DNA of 64,000 nucleotides, taken from the NCBI GenBank assembly GCA_949296075.1, contig CASFNG010000011.1, positions 124,001 to 188,000 on the forward strand, read 5' to 3'. The translations under genes were made by a program, and so were the position numbers. Numbering within the stretch: position 1 is the stretch's first letter; the number at the start of each line of letters is the position of its first letter. The notes under the pieces are model-generated. The model made no database searches. It was given only the letters and a program-made list of their open reading frames with translations, and was not told the origin of the DNA. This stretch comes from an uncultured Parabacteroides sp. Its GTDB lineage: Bacteria > Bacteroidota > Bacteroidia > Bacteroidales > Tannerellaceae. Of this stretch, positions 54,786-63,152 are shown one piece after another.

Positions 54786-55649
54786 TTAGTCCAGAATCTT
54801 AACAGTGATGTTACGGAACCAAACGTCATCCCCATGATCTTGGAATCCGATGAAGCCTTCTTTGTTTGGACCACCGCAATTCAGCAGCAACTCGTAAGCC
54901 AACGGCCACTTATCCTTGCTGAACTTGCTGTTGTCCAACATCTCTTTCCACTGCGGAGTCCACAAGTGATACTCAACGCAAGGCTCATCACTATTCAAAT
55001 AGTGAACAACCGTACCCTTATAGCACATGATCTTACCCTTGTTCCACTCACCAAACGGCTTAGCGTTCTGCGGCTTAGCGGGGATCATGTCGTACAGGGA
55101 GGCAGATTTACGATTGCCGTCCTTGCCTAACTTTGCGTCAGGATGGTTCTCGTTATCGAGCACCTGATACTCCGGAGCGGAGATGTAAGAAGGCTGTCCC
55201 TCTACCTCCTGGATCATGATAAACACGCCAGAATTGGAGCCCTTAGCCACTTTCCACTCAAACTCGAGCTCAAAGTTACTCAATTTATGGGCGAAAATCA
55301 AGTCGCCACCGTTGGAGGCACCAGCCTCACCCGCGCCAGAGCCGTTGATCTTGATGGCACCATCCTCGATCGTCCAAGCTCCCGGCACGTCCGCACGGTC
55401 ATATCCGCGCCAGCCGTTGAAGGTCTTGCCATCGAAGATCACGTATCTGCCCTGGTCATCTTTCGGGAAGGTCGTGATATCCACGGTAGGAAGATCCGTC
55501 ATGAGCTTGTACTCCGGAGCGGCAGCCTCAGCTGTCGTCTCGGCGGCAGCTGCCTCGGCGGGAGCCTCTTCTGTTTTCTTTCCACCACCGCACGACGTGA
55601 AATAGCACATCATGACAGCGGCACTCGCTAATAATACTGACTTTTTCAT
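54786..55649 (-). CDS. DUF1080 lipoprotein (3-keto-disaccharide hydrolase)
   Basis: 287 aa. The lipoprotein signal ends YFTSC, followed by an Ala/Glu-rich linker. The domain shows VIFDGKTFNGWRGYDRADVP, DLIFAHKLSNFELEFEWKVA, SNSGVFIMIQEVEGQPSYIS, APEYQVLDNENHPDAK, SLYDMIPAKPQNAKPFGEWN and GFIGFQDHGDDVWFRNITVK, all standard for the family. Members cleave 3-keto-glycosides. It lies 22 bases after one Gfo/Idh oxidoreductase and upstream of a second, completing the oxidation-hydrolysis pair. It acts outside the cytoplasm. Confidence 0.9.
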   Translation of the reverse strand: MKKSVLLASAAVMMCYFTSCGGGKKTEEAPAEAAAAETTAEAAAPEYKLMTDLPTVDITTFPKDDQGRYVIFDGKTFNGWRGYDRADVPGAWTIEDGAIKINGSGAGEAGASNGGDLIFAHKLSNFELEFEWKVAKGSNSGVFIMIQEVEGQPSYISAPEYQVLDNENHPDAKLGKDGNRKSASLYDMIPAKPQNAKPFGEWNKGKIMCYKGTVVHYLNSDEPCVEYHLWTPQWKEMLDNSKFSKDKWPLAYELLLNCGGPNKEGFIGFQDHGDDVWFRNITVKILD

Positions 55650-55671
55650 TTTGTTATGGAATTAGTAACTA

Positions 55672-57159
55672 TTATCTCGGCATATCCACCAGCTTCCAGC
55701 CCTCGCGATAATTGTGCTTGATCAATTCAGCGGCGAATTGTCTTGCGTTGACAGGATCTGTCCAGTCCTTGTTGAACGAAGGATGACCGTCCTTGATCGT
55801 GAAGCCGTCCTTGATACAGATCTTGATCTCCTCGTTATCCCGGATGTTAGTGAATTGCATATTCTGGCCGTCCCATTCCAGAGTCTTATGCAGAGACTGC
55901 AAACGAACCGCCAGCACTCCCATCACAACCATCTCATTGAAAGGACCTGCCTCCAAGAAGTTAGACTTTGTCTGAACGCGGCTGGACGCACTTTCCTTAC
56001 AAGCGCGGATCCAGTCTTGCTCATGGCCACCACCCATAGCGTTCGCCACACGACGACATACCTTCGGAGCGTTAGGCACACGCCCGGACAGCAAGAACGG
56101 CTCTTGACCGTAGCAACCGCAAATCAACGTATCTTTCGTTCCGTGGAAGATCGTCAAACCGCCACCAGGCCCCATCAGCTCTTTGCCTTCGGGGAAACCT
56201 TTCGGACGCTCCGGCATCATACCGCCATCATACCAATGAACCTCTACCTCCGGCATAGCCACCTTCGGCATATTCTCGCGAGCCGGGAAGATGAACTTCA
56301 CATGCTGCGCATTAGGAGCGCAATCACGCAGCAGCAGTGTAGAAGAAGCCTCTACCTTCGTCGGATAGCCTAACTTCAAGGCCTTGAACGGCTGGTGCAT
56401 GATGTGGCAAGCCATGTCGCCCAACGCTCCCGTTCCGTAAGCCCACCAGCCGCGCCAATTCCAAGGATGATAAATGTGATTGTAAGGCTTTACTTCTGCT
56501 GGGCCAGAGAACAGGTCCCAATTCAAAGTCGAAGGAATCTTGTCCGCTTTCTCCGGAGTGTTCAAGCCCTGCGGCCAGATGGGACGGTCAGTAGCGCATT
56601 CTACCTTATAAACATCACCGATCTCGCCGTTCCAGATCCATTCGCAAACCAAATCGGTACCCTCGGCAGAAGAACCTTGGTTACCCATTTGAGTAGCCAC
56701 GTCATATTTCTTCGCCAGGTTCGTCAGCAGGCGAGACTCATATACGGAGTGTGTCAACGGTTTTTGCGTATAGACGTGCTTGCCAAGGGTCATCGCGTCA
56801 GCGGTGATGATGGCGTGGGTATGGTCGGCCGTGGCCACCAATACGGCGTCGATGGATTTGCCCATCTCGTCGAGCATCTTGCGATAGTCCCAATATTTCT
56901 TAGCTTGCGGATGGCGCTCGAACACCGGTTTAGCGTATTTCCAGTCAATATCGCAGAGAGCCACGATGTTCTCGGTCTTCTCCATGTTCTTGAGGTTAGC
57001 GTTACCCATACCTCCGATACCCACACCGGCGATGTTCAACTTATCCGTGGGGGCGATGTGTCCATGACTCTTACCGAGCACCGTACCCGGGACGATTGTC
57101 AGCGCTGCGGCCGCAGCTGTACTTTTCTGAAGGAAAGATCTTCTCGTAATGTTTGACAT
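55672..57159 (-). CDS. Gfo/Idh/MocA-family oxidoreductase with Tat signal
   Basis: 495 aa. The twin-arginine signal is TRRSFLQKSTAAAAALTIVP, cleaved near GTVLG. Rossmann-like segments include LNIAGVGIGGMGNANLKNME, then DAVLVATADHTHAIITADAM, and the catalytic motif YTQKPLTHSVYE (Gln in place of Glu before Lys-Pro). It shows the conserved VATQMGNQGSSAEGTDLVCE and PWNWRGWWAYGTGALGDMAC segments of the exported subfamily. It is the first gene of the operon, with a consensus promoter at 57239-57269, and is followed by DUF1080 after 22 bases. Likely a sugar 3-dehydrogenase acting in the periplasm. Confidence 0.9.
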   Translation of the reverse strand: MSNITRRSFLQKSTAAAAALTIVPGTVLGKSHGHIAPTDKLNIAGVGIGGMGNANLKNMEKTENIVALCDIDWKYAKPVFERHPQAKKYWDYRKMLDEMGKSIDAVLVATADHTHAIITADAMTLGKHVYTQKPLTHSVYESRLLTNLAKKYDVATQMGNQGSSAEGTDLVCEWIWNGEIGDVYKVECATDRPIWPQGLNTPEKADKIPSTLNWDLFSGPAEVKPYNHIYHPWNWRGWWAYGTGALGDMACHIMHQPFKALKLGYPTKVEASSTLLLRDCAPNAQHVKFIFPARENMPKVAMPEVEVHWYDGGMMPERPKGFPEGKELMGPGGGLTIFHGTKDTLICGCYGQEPFLLSGRVPNAPKVCRRVANAMGGGHEQDWIRACKESASSRVQTKSNFLEAGPFNEMVVMGVLAVRLQSLHKTLEWDGQNMQFTNIRDNEEIKICIKDGFTIKDGHPSFNKDWTDPVNARQFAAELIKHNYREGWKLVDMPR

Positions 57160-57238
57160 AGTCGTAAATTTTATTGATTAGCACTTAACAATGATTTTTT
57201 CGTATATTCAGCAGTTCCAAATAAGAAACAAATCGTCG

Positions 57239-57269
57239 CAAATATAGCCAATACCGCTATATTGGCAAG
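57239..57269 (-). promoter_or_regulatory. Predicted promoter of the 3-keto-glycoside operon
   Basis: On the minus strand, CTTG (57266-57269), a 19-base spacer and TATATTTG (57239-57246). The leader is about 75 bases. Confidence 0.6.
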
Positions 57270-57341
57270 CCTCACGGTGGGCTTTCTTCTTTCAAATAGT
57301 TTTTTTTAACAGTGCAAATCGATTCTATTTATCAGCCCATC

Positions 57342-57354
57342 GATTGAATCAATC
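57342..57354. promoter_or_regulatory. Symmetric site GATTGA-A-TCAATC upstream of the cyd genes
   Basis: A 13-base odd palindrome, 105-117 bases before the DUF4492 start and 33 bases ahead of a TATATTTG -7 box (57387-57394). TTGA half-sites recall the FNR/CRP family, but the spacing is shorter than theirs. Confidence 0.35.
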
Positions 57355-57458
57355 TCCCCGGGATATGCTTTTGAGCAGGAACATCGTATATTTGTAAAAA
57401 TACAAAAACATATTTATGTTAAAGGCTGTTATTTGCTAAAAGACCTGATTTAATGATC

Positions 57459-57686
57459 ATGAAAAAGACACCGATCCCCCTGCGGGTTTACCGCTTTTAC
57501 GCGGAGGGTTTCCGCTCGATGACCATTGGCAAGACGCTTTGGCTGATCATCTTAGTGAAGCTATTCATCTTGTTCTTCGTGTTGCGCCTGTTTTTCTTCC
57601 CAAGGTTTCTGGAAAAGTACGGGAGCGATCGCGAGAAACAAGAGTATGTTTCCGGAGAACTTATCCAACGAGCTATATATCCTTAA
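57459..57686 (+). CDS. DUF4492 small membrane protein
   Basis: 75 aa from MKKTPIPLRVYRFYAEGFRS. One long membrane helix (LWLIILVKLFILFFVLRLFF) follows the conserved RFYxEGFRSMTxGKTLW segment, then a basic/acidic tail. The family occurs directly upstream of cydA in Bacteroidota. It is presumably an assembly factor or extra small subunit of cytochrome bd, like CydX/CydH elsewhere (inference from position). cydA begins 13 bases downstream. Confidence 0.85.
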   Translation: MKKTPIPLRVYRFYAEGFRSMTIGKTLWLIILVKLFILFFVLRLFFFPRFLEKYGSDREKQEYVSGELIQRAIYP

Positions 57687-57699
57687 AAATAAATACGAT

Positions 57700-59289
57700 A
57701 TGATTGAGAACATTGACAACGCTTTGATCGACTGGTCGAGGGCTCAGTTCGCCTTGACGGCCATGTACCATTGGCTTTTCGTGCCATTGACCTTAGGTCT
57801 TGGAGTCATCCAGGCCATTATGGAAACCATTTATTACCGTACCGGCAACGAGGCGTGGAAGAAGACCGCCCAGTTCTGGATGAAGCTGTTCGGGATCAAT
57901 TTCGCCATCGGCGTGGCGACCGGGCTGATCCTTGAGTTCGAGTTCGGCACCAACTGGTCTAATTACAGCTGGTTTGTGGGCGACATCTTCGGGGCTCCCC
58001 TGGCCATCGAGGGCATCCTCGCCTTCTTCATGGAAGCCACCTTCATCGCGGTCATGTTCTTCGGCTGGGAGAAGGTAAGCAAGCGGTTCCATCTCGCCTC
58101 CACGTGGCTGACCATCGTGGGAGCCACCCTGTCCGCCCTCTGGATATTGATCGCCAACGCATGGATGCAATATCCCGCCGGGATGCAGTTCAACCCCGAC
58201 ACCGTACGCAACGAGATGTTCGACTTCTGGGCGGTGGCGCTCTCTCCGGTAGCCATCAACAAGTTTTTCCACACCGTGCTCTCCAGCTGGATCGTCGGAG
58301 CCTTGTTCGTGACCGGCGTCAGCGCCTGGTATCTCCTGCGGAAACGCCACGTGGAGTTCGCCCTGTCGAGCATCAAGGTTGGCGCGGTCTTCGGATTGGT
58401 AGCCTCCATACTCACGCTTTGGACCGGCGATGGCTCCGCCTATCAGGTGGCCCAGAAGCAACCTATGAAATTAGCCGCCATGGAAGGGTTGTATAAGGGA
58501 GGAAACGGGATCGGCCTTGTCGGGGTAGGCGTGCTGAACCCTGCCAAGGAGAGCTATGACGACGGCCAGGATCCCTTCCTCTTCCACGTCGAGCTGCCGA
58601 AGCTCCTCTCCCTTCTCGCCGAGCGTGACGTAGACGCTTACGTGCCCGGCATCGCCGACCTGATCGAAGGCGGCTACACCACGCATGAGGGCACGCCCGC
58701 CCTCTCCGCCGAGGAGAAGATCGCACGGGGGAAAATAGCGATCCAAGCCTTGGCCGACTACAGGAAGGCCGTGAAAGATAAGGATACCGAAGCCGCCAGC
58801 CTGCACCGCGAGCGCTTAGAGAAGAATTTCCCCTACTTCGGCTACGGTTATATCAAGGATCCGGCCGAGCTGATCCCCCACGTCGGGCTGACCTTCTACT
58901 CTTTCCGCGTCATGGTGATCCTCGGCAGCCTCTTCATCCTCCTCTTCGTGCTCGCGCTCATTTGGGAACGACGCGGAAAGATGGCGGAAACGCGTTGGTT
59001 GCAATACGCCTTGCTTTGGTCGATTCCTCTGGGCTACATCGCCGGGCAGGCCGGATGGATCGTCGCCGAGGTGGGCCGCCAACCGTGGGCGATACAGGAT
59101 ATCCTGCCTACCAACGCCTCCATCTCGCGGTTAGACCCGTCATCCGTGCAGGTGACCTTCTTCCTCTTCCTCCTCCTGTTCACCGTCTTGCTGATCGCCG
59201 AGTTAGGCATCATGGTCAAGGCGATCCGGAAAGGACCGGAAGAGAACGCCCCTGCCAACAATCAACCAATCGATAACCCCGAAAAATAA
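57700..59289 (+). CDS. cydA: Cytochrome bd quinol oxidase subunit I
   Basis: 529 aa from the ATG at 57700 (MIENIDNALIDWSRAQFALT). The heme-ligand His is in TAMYHWLFVPLTLGLGV. Conserved regions: FAIGVATGLILEFEFGTNWS, FFMEATFIAVMFFGWEKVSK, the quinol-binding Q-loop (about residues 250-400) including the KLAAMEGLY segment, and the GRQPW motif in EVGRQPWAIQDILPT. It reduces O2 to water with quinol and supports microaerobic growth (nanaerobic respiration in Bacteroides). It is the first large subunit; cydB starts 5 bases later. Confidence 0.97.
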   Translation: MIENIDNALIDWSRAQFALTAMYHWLFVPLTLGLGVIQAIMETIYYRTGNEAWKKTAQFWMKLFGINFAIGVATGLILEFEFGTNWSNYSWFVGDIFGAPLAIEGILAFFMEATFIAVMFFGWEKVSKRFHLASTWLTIVGATLSALWILIANAWMQYPAGMQFNPDTVRNEMFDFWAVALSPVAINKFFHTVLSSWIVGALFVTGVSAWYLLRKRHVEFALSSIKVGAVFGLVASILTLWTGDGSAYQVAQKQPMKLAAMEGLYKGGNGIGLVGVGVLNPAKESYDDGQDPFLFHVELPKLLSLLAERDVDAYVPGIADLIEGGYTTHEGTPALSAEEKIARGKIAIQALADYRKAVKDKDTEAASLHRERLEKNFPYFGYGYIKDPAELIPHVGLTFYSFRVMVILGSLFILLFVLALIWERRGKMAETRWLQYALLWSIPLGYIAGQAGWIVAEVGRQPWAIQDILPTNASISRLDPSSVQVTFFLFLLLFTVLLIAELGIMVKAIRKGPEENAPANNQPIDNPEK

Positions 59290-59294
59290 ACATC

Positions 59295-60446
59295 ATGGAT
59301 CATAGTTATATCATATTGCAACACTACTGGTGGTTCTTGGTTTCCTTGTTAGGAGCCTTGTTAGTATTCCTATTGTTCGTGCAGGGCGGCCAGTCCCTGC
59401 TTTTCACGATCGGGAAGAATGAGTTACAGCAGAAGATGCTCTTGAACTCCACCGGCCGCAAGTGGGAATTTACCTTCACCACGCTGGTCACCTTCGGCGG
59501 CGCATTCTTCGCCTCCTTCCCCCTGTTCTACTCCACCAGCTTCGGCGGCGCCTATTGGGTATGGATCCTGATCCTGCTTTGTTTCGTCATACAGGCTATC
59601 TCTTACGAGTACCAAGCCAAGAAGGGGAACCTGCTCGGCAAGCGGACTTATCAGGTATTCCTGCTGATCAACGGCATCGCCGGCCCGATTCTGTTAGGCA
59701 CCGCGGTAGGTACCTTTTTCCACGGAGCAGAGTTCACCGTCAACAAGGAGCAGCTTACCGAGGTAGCCATGCCGGTCATCTCGTCGTGGGCGAACCCGCT
59801 CCACGGCTTGGAGGCCGCCTTCGTGATATGGAACCTCTGCCTCGGCTTAGCGGTCTTCTTCCTCGCCCGGACGCTCGCCTTGCTCTATTTCATCAACAAC
59901 ATCAACGACAAGGAGATCGACGCACGTAGCCGTAAGCAACTCTGGATAGAGGCTCCCCTCTTCCTCGTCTTCTTCCTGACCTTCCTGATCCACTTAGTGC
60001 TGACAGATGGGTTCGCCGTGAATCCCGCCACAGGTGAGGTATTCATGCAGCCACATAAATACCTGTTCAACCTGATCGAGATGCCGGCCGTACTCGCCGT
60101 CTTGTTGTTAGGAGTCGTCGCAGTACTATTAGGTATCGCCCGTACGATCTGGGCACCCACATGGCGAAAAGGGATATGGTTCGCCGGCACGGGTACGGTA
60201 CTGACGGTCTTGGCCCTCCTGCTTTGTGCCGGATGGAACCACACGGCCTATTATCCCTCGCTAATTGATCCGCAAAGCTCGCTGACCATCCAGAACAGCT
60301 GCTCCAGCCCCTTCACACTGAAGGTGATGAGCTATGTATCCTTGCTTGTCCCCTTCGTACTCGCTTACATCTTCTACGCATGGCGCGCGCTCGACCTTCG
60401 CAAGATCGACGCGCAAGAGATGAAAGGGAAAGGGCACAGTTACTGA
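59295..60446 (+). CDS. cydB: Cytochrome bd quinol oxidase subunit II
   Basis: 383 aa, about eight to nine membrane segments. Family features: WFLVSLLGALLVFLLFVQGG near the N-terminus, KWEFTFTTLVTFGGAFFASF, FHGAEFTVNKEQ and a C-terminal SVLAYIF-like helix. It partners CydA in the quinol oxidase. The unit ends at the hairpin 60472-60503. Confidence 0.95.
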   Translation: MDHSYIILQHYWWFLVSLLGALLVFLLFVQGGQSLLFTIGKNELQQKMLLNSTGRKWEFTFTTLVTFGGAFFASFPLFYSTSFGGAYWVWILILLCFVIQAISYEYQAKKGNLLGKRTYQVFLLINGIAGPILLGTAVGTFFHGAEFTVNKEQLTEVAMPVISSWANPLHGLEAAFVIWNLCLGLAVFFLARTLALLYFINNINDKEIDARSRKQLWIEAPLFLVFFLTFLIHLVLTDGFAVNPATGEVFMQPHKYLFNLIEMPAVLAVLLLGVVAVLLGIARTIWAPTWRKGIWFAGTGTVLTVLALLLCAGWNHTAYYPSLIDPQSSLTIQNSCSSPFTLKVMSYVSLLVPFVLAYIFYAWRALDLRKIDAQEMKGKGHSY

Positions 60447-60471
60447 CCCACACAGCGATCAACATAAAGAA

Positions 60472-60503
60472 AAAGCAGTCTCCAAGGAGGCTGCTTTTCT
60501 TGT
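60472..60503 (+). terminator. Terminator after cydB
   Basis: AAAAGCAGTCTCC pairs with GGAGGCTGCTTTT (one wobble) around AA, with T residues at the 3' side. Further small hairpins follow at 60503-60518 (GTTCCT/AGGAAC) and 60532-60559 (AAACGGC/GCCGTTT). Confidence 0.7.
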
Positions 60504-60921
60504 TCCTGAAGAGGAACACCGAAAAAAAGAAAACGGCGAAACTCTCGTCTGGCCGTTTCTACATTTAACCGTTTTAAACAAAAAGAAAAAGTTAGTTAAG
60601 GTTTAGAATAAATTTCTATTAAGTCTAATTACCGACCGCGATCCCATGTTTTTTAAGGATCACAAACAAATATATGGGTTTACCTTCATCCAACCTAACC
60701 CCTTGTTTATTTTTTTGAGATTTTTCACAGTACGCAAAATCTTTTCATAGAAAAGAGATCCACGTACATAGAGTAGAACTGCAAGACGAAGCCGCCTATC
60801 CCCTATCGGGCTTAAGCAACTTTCCTTCCATTAAAGATAGCGCTAAGATAGGCATTAAAGATGGAATAATCCCCCGATTCCCGGATAAAAAATATTCTCC
60901 CTTAGCGTAGGCTTTGGAGAT
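60504..60921. other. 418-base stretch without a gene
   Basis: No coding frame is convincing. It contains two small hairpins at its left end, a minus-strand TATATTTG box (complement at 60667-60674), and a 10-base direct repeat CATTAAAGAT at 60829-60838 and 60853-60862. The hairpin at 60532-60559, followed on the minus strand by CTTTTTTT, could terminate a minus-strand transcript of about 140 bases starting near 60663; that promoter lacks a well-placed -33 element. Confidence 0.35.
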
Positions 60922-61494
60922 TCAAGCCTTACGGCAGAGACAGCCCTCCAGGTGGTCGTCGATAAAGCCCGAGGCTTGCAAAAAGGCGTAACAGATCGTG
61001 CTACCAAAGAACTTGAAGCCGCGCTTTCTCATATCCCGGCTCATCGCGTCAGACTCCGGGGAAGAGGCAGGAACCTCGGCTAACGTCCGGAAATGATGGA
61101 CAATCGGCCGTACGTCGGGAAGGAACGACTCCACGTAGGCCCGGAAGCTGCCAAACTCCTCCTGGATGGCGAGAAAGAGCCTTGCGTTAGTGATCGCGGA
61201 GCGGATCTTCAAGCGATTCCTCACGATCCCCTCGAAGCCCATCAGACGCTCCACGTCGAGGTCGGTCATCCGCGCCACCCTTTCCGGGTCGAAGCCGAGA
61301 AACGCTTCCCGATACCCTTCCCGCTTCCGGAGAATGGTGATCCAACTCAAGCCCGCCTGCGCGCTCTCCAACACCAAGAACTCGAACAGACTCCGGTCGT
61401 CGCGTACCGGCTTGCCCCATTCCTTGTCGTGATATGCCTGATAAAGCGCGTCCGTCCCGCACCAGCCACAACGTCCATTCACCAAGTCGTCCAT
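60922..61494 (-). CDS. tag: DNA-3-methyladenine glycosylase I
   Basis: 190 aa from the ATG at 61494 (MDDLVNGRCGWCGTDALYQA). The family's zinc site uses Cys in RCGWCG and His/Cys in DHLEGCLCRK at the C-terminus. The active-site helices contain YHDKEWGKPVRDDRSLFEFL, QAGLSWITILRKREGYREAF and FGSTICYAFLQASGFIDDH. It removes 3-methyladenine from alkylated DNA as the first step of base-excision repair. The gene stands alone on the minus strand after a 400-base non-coding stretch. Confidence 0.95.
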   Translation of the reverse strand: MDDLVNGRCGWCGTDALYQAYHDKEWGKPVRDDRSLFEFLVLESAQAGLSWITILRKREGYREAFLGFDPERVARMTDLDVERLMGFEGIVRNRLKIRSAITNARLFLAIQEEFGSFRAYVESFLPDVRPIVHHFRTLAEVPASSPESDAMSRDMRKRGFKFFGSTICYAFLQASGFIDDHLEGCLCRKA

Positions 61495-61534
61495 AATCAA
61501 AAGTCAAGTCCTATCAATCAGGGAATCAAATCTC

Positions 61535-61819
61535 TCAAACCACATCCATCGGCGAACGTTTCATCACCAAAGGGTATCTCTCGGGATGTTTCAGGCTCTC
61601 AATCTCCAGATCAATATCTAAGTCAGGCCATTCAATCGCATTTGTTCCTGACATACGTACGTTGAGCGCACTACTTACACGGGCATCGCGTAGCCAAGGC
61701 ACCCGGTTATACGACACAAAATAATCCTGCCCCTGCACCGAGAGCATCATTCCCTGTGCATTAATCATCAACACGCTTACCGATGTGGGCTTCAAACTGT
61801 TGCTTGAACTCGTCTCCAT
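61535..61819 (-). CDS. DUF2442 small protein
   Basis: 94 aa. The DUF2442 pattern is visible: a first strand pair PTSVSVLMINAQGMML, the conserved VSYNRVPWLRDARVSS block and NAIEWPDLDIDLEIESL at the C-terminus. Its ATG lies 59 bases inside the upstream DUF4160 gene, in another frame, an unusually long overlap. DUF4160 and DUF2442 genes occur as pairs in many genomes and resemble toxin-antitoxin modules in size and layout, but activity is not established. Confidence 0.82.
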   Translation of the reverse strand: METSSSNSLKPTSVSVLMINAQGMMLSVQGQDYFVSYNRVPWLRDARVSSALNVRMSGTNAIEWPDLDIDLEIESLKHPERYPLVMKRSPMDVV

Positions 61820-62012
61820 ATCTCTCCACCAATTGAGTTATCTTTTTTAATTTTCTATTACTGAAGCCATAGCTATTGGCTAATTCCGTTTTCGGTTCCA
61901 GCCAAAACTTAGCCTCACATCCAGCTTTAACCACAAGAATATGCTTTCGCTCCTCTTCATTGGAGTATATTTTGAATACATGCCCATCTTCTTCCCTAAA
62001 TTTTGGACTCAT
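61761..62012 (-). CDS. DUF4160 small protein
   Basis: 83 aa from the ATG at 62012 (MSPKFREEDGHVFKIYSNEE); 22 extra residues of the longer frame precede the typical start. The core EERKHILVVKAGCEAKFWLE, then PKTELANSYGFSNRKLKKIT and a C-terminal LVERYGDEFKQQFEAH helix is characteristic. First gene of the overlapping DUF4160-DUF2442 pair on the minus strand, divergent from rnz. Proposed partner relationship is inference. Confidence 0.82.
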   Translation of the reverse strand: MSPKFREEDGHVFKIYSNEEERKHILVVKAGCEAKFWLEPKTELANSYGFSNRKLKKITQLVERYGDEFKQQFEAHIGKRVDD

Positions 62013-62091
62013 ATTGATCTTTTTCCTCTGTAAAGATAGAAAAAAAAGAGGATTTCTCAAATTTCTTTGAACAAACAAACCTGTGGAGGAA

Positions 62092-62123
62092 TTGGGAACG
62101 GCGCTCGGCTTTCGCTATCTTCG
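62092..62123 (+). promoter_or_regulatory. Predicted rnz promoter
   Basis: TTG at 62092-62094, a 21-base spacer and TATCTTCG at 62116-62123, one mismatch to the -7 consensus, 30 bases before the ATG. Confidence 0.5.
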
Positions 62124-62152
62124 CGGCAAGAAATCCCTATTTTTTAAACGCG

Positions 62153-63067
62153 ATGGCTGATTTTGAACTGAACATACTCGGCTGCGGTTCCGCGCTGCCT
62201 ACCACACGCCACTTGGCGACCTCCCAGATCGTGAACCTCCGTGACAAACTTTATATGGTCGACTGCGGCGAAGGGGCGCAGGTGCAGATCCGGCGCATGA
62301 GGCTCAAGTTCAGCCGGATCGGGCACGTATTCATCTCGCACCTGCATGGCGACCACTGCTTCGGGCTGCCGGGACTGATCTCTACCCTCGGGATGTTGGG
62401 GCGCACCGGCGACTTGGTGGTGCATGGTCCGAACGGGATCGACCGCTTCCTGCGACCGATCCTCGACCTTTTCTGCAAGGGGTTGCCTTACGAGGTGCGC
62501 TTCAACGTGATCGACACCGAGCGGCACGAGCTCGTGTTCGAGGATCGCTCGCTACGGGTCTATTCCATCCCGCTGAGGCACCGTTTGCCCTGCTGTGGCT
62601 ACCTGTTCGCCGAGAAGGAGAAAGAGGTGCATATCGTCCGGGAAATGACCGATTTCTATCAGGTACCGGTGCGGATGATGCAGGCCATCAAGCGAGGCGA
62701 GGATTTCGTCACCCCGGAAGGCGAGGTGATCCCCAACGCCCGCCTCACCCGGCCGGCCGATCCCTCCCGCCGCTACGCCTATTGCTCGGATACCGCCTTC
62801 CATCCCGCTATCGTGCCCTATATCGAGGGGGTGGACATGCTCTATCACGAGGCCACCTTCGCCGAGCAGGATCTGCCGCGGGCGAAGGAGACTTTCCATT
62901 CCACCGCACGGCAAGCCGCCGAGATCGCCCGTATGGCAGGCGTAAAACGGTTGATAATAGGGCATTATTCCGCCCGTTACGAGGATACCGAGCCGCTCCT
63001 TCAGGAGGCCGCCGCGGTGTTTCCCGAGACAAGCCTCGCCCGCGAGGGAATGCGGATTGGGCTATAA
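62153..63067 (+). CDS. rnz: Ribonuclease Z
   Basis: 304 aa, the short bacterial form. The zinc-binding HxHxDH motif is SHLHGDHCFGLPG; other ligands are in RHRLPCCGYLF, YCSDTAFHP and IIGHYSARYEDTEPLLQEA (the PxKxxN-like exosite is replaced by family-specific residues). It trims the 3' end of tRNA precursors lacking encoded CCA, consistent with the tRNA-Pro of this window, which has none. Confidence 0.95.
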   Translation: MADFELNILGCGSALPTTRHLATSQIVNLRDKLYMVDCGEGAQVQIRRMRLKFSRIGHVFISHLHGDHCFGLPGLISTLGMLGRTGDLVVHGPNGIDRFLRPILDLFCKGLPYEVRFNVIDTERHELVFEDRSLRVYSIPLRHRLPCCGYLFAEKEKEVHIVREMTDFYQVPVRMMQAIKRGEDFVTPEGEVIPNARLTRPADPSRRYAYCSDTAFHPAIVPYIEGVDMLYHEATFAEQDLPRAKETFHSTARQAAEIARMAGVKRLIIGHYSARYEDTEPLLQEAAAVFPETSLAREGMRIGL

Positions 63068-63124
63068 CCTCCATAAATAGAATGAAATAAGCGGAATTTT
63101 CTTCGCCGTGTGTGGATTTCTTGC

Positions 63125-63132
63125 TACCTTTG
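63125..63132 (+). promoter_or_regulatory. Predicted -7 box for the short secreted protein
   Basis: TACCTTTG, an exact match to TAnnTTTG, 20 bases before the ATG at 63153. Confidence 0.45.
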
Positions 63133-63152
63133 CCCAAACTGAGGGAAAAAGC

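Noticed and set aside
57342-57354. FNR box before the cyd genes
   Set aside because: FNR sites need TTGAT-N4-ATCAA; here the half-sites are one base apart, so I record only a symmetric site.
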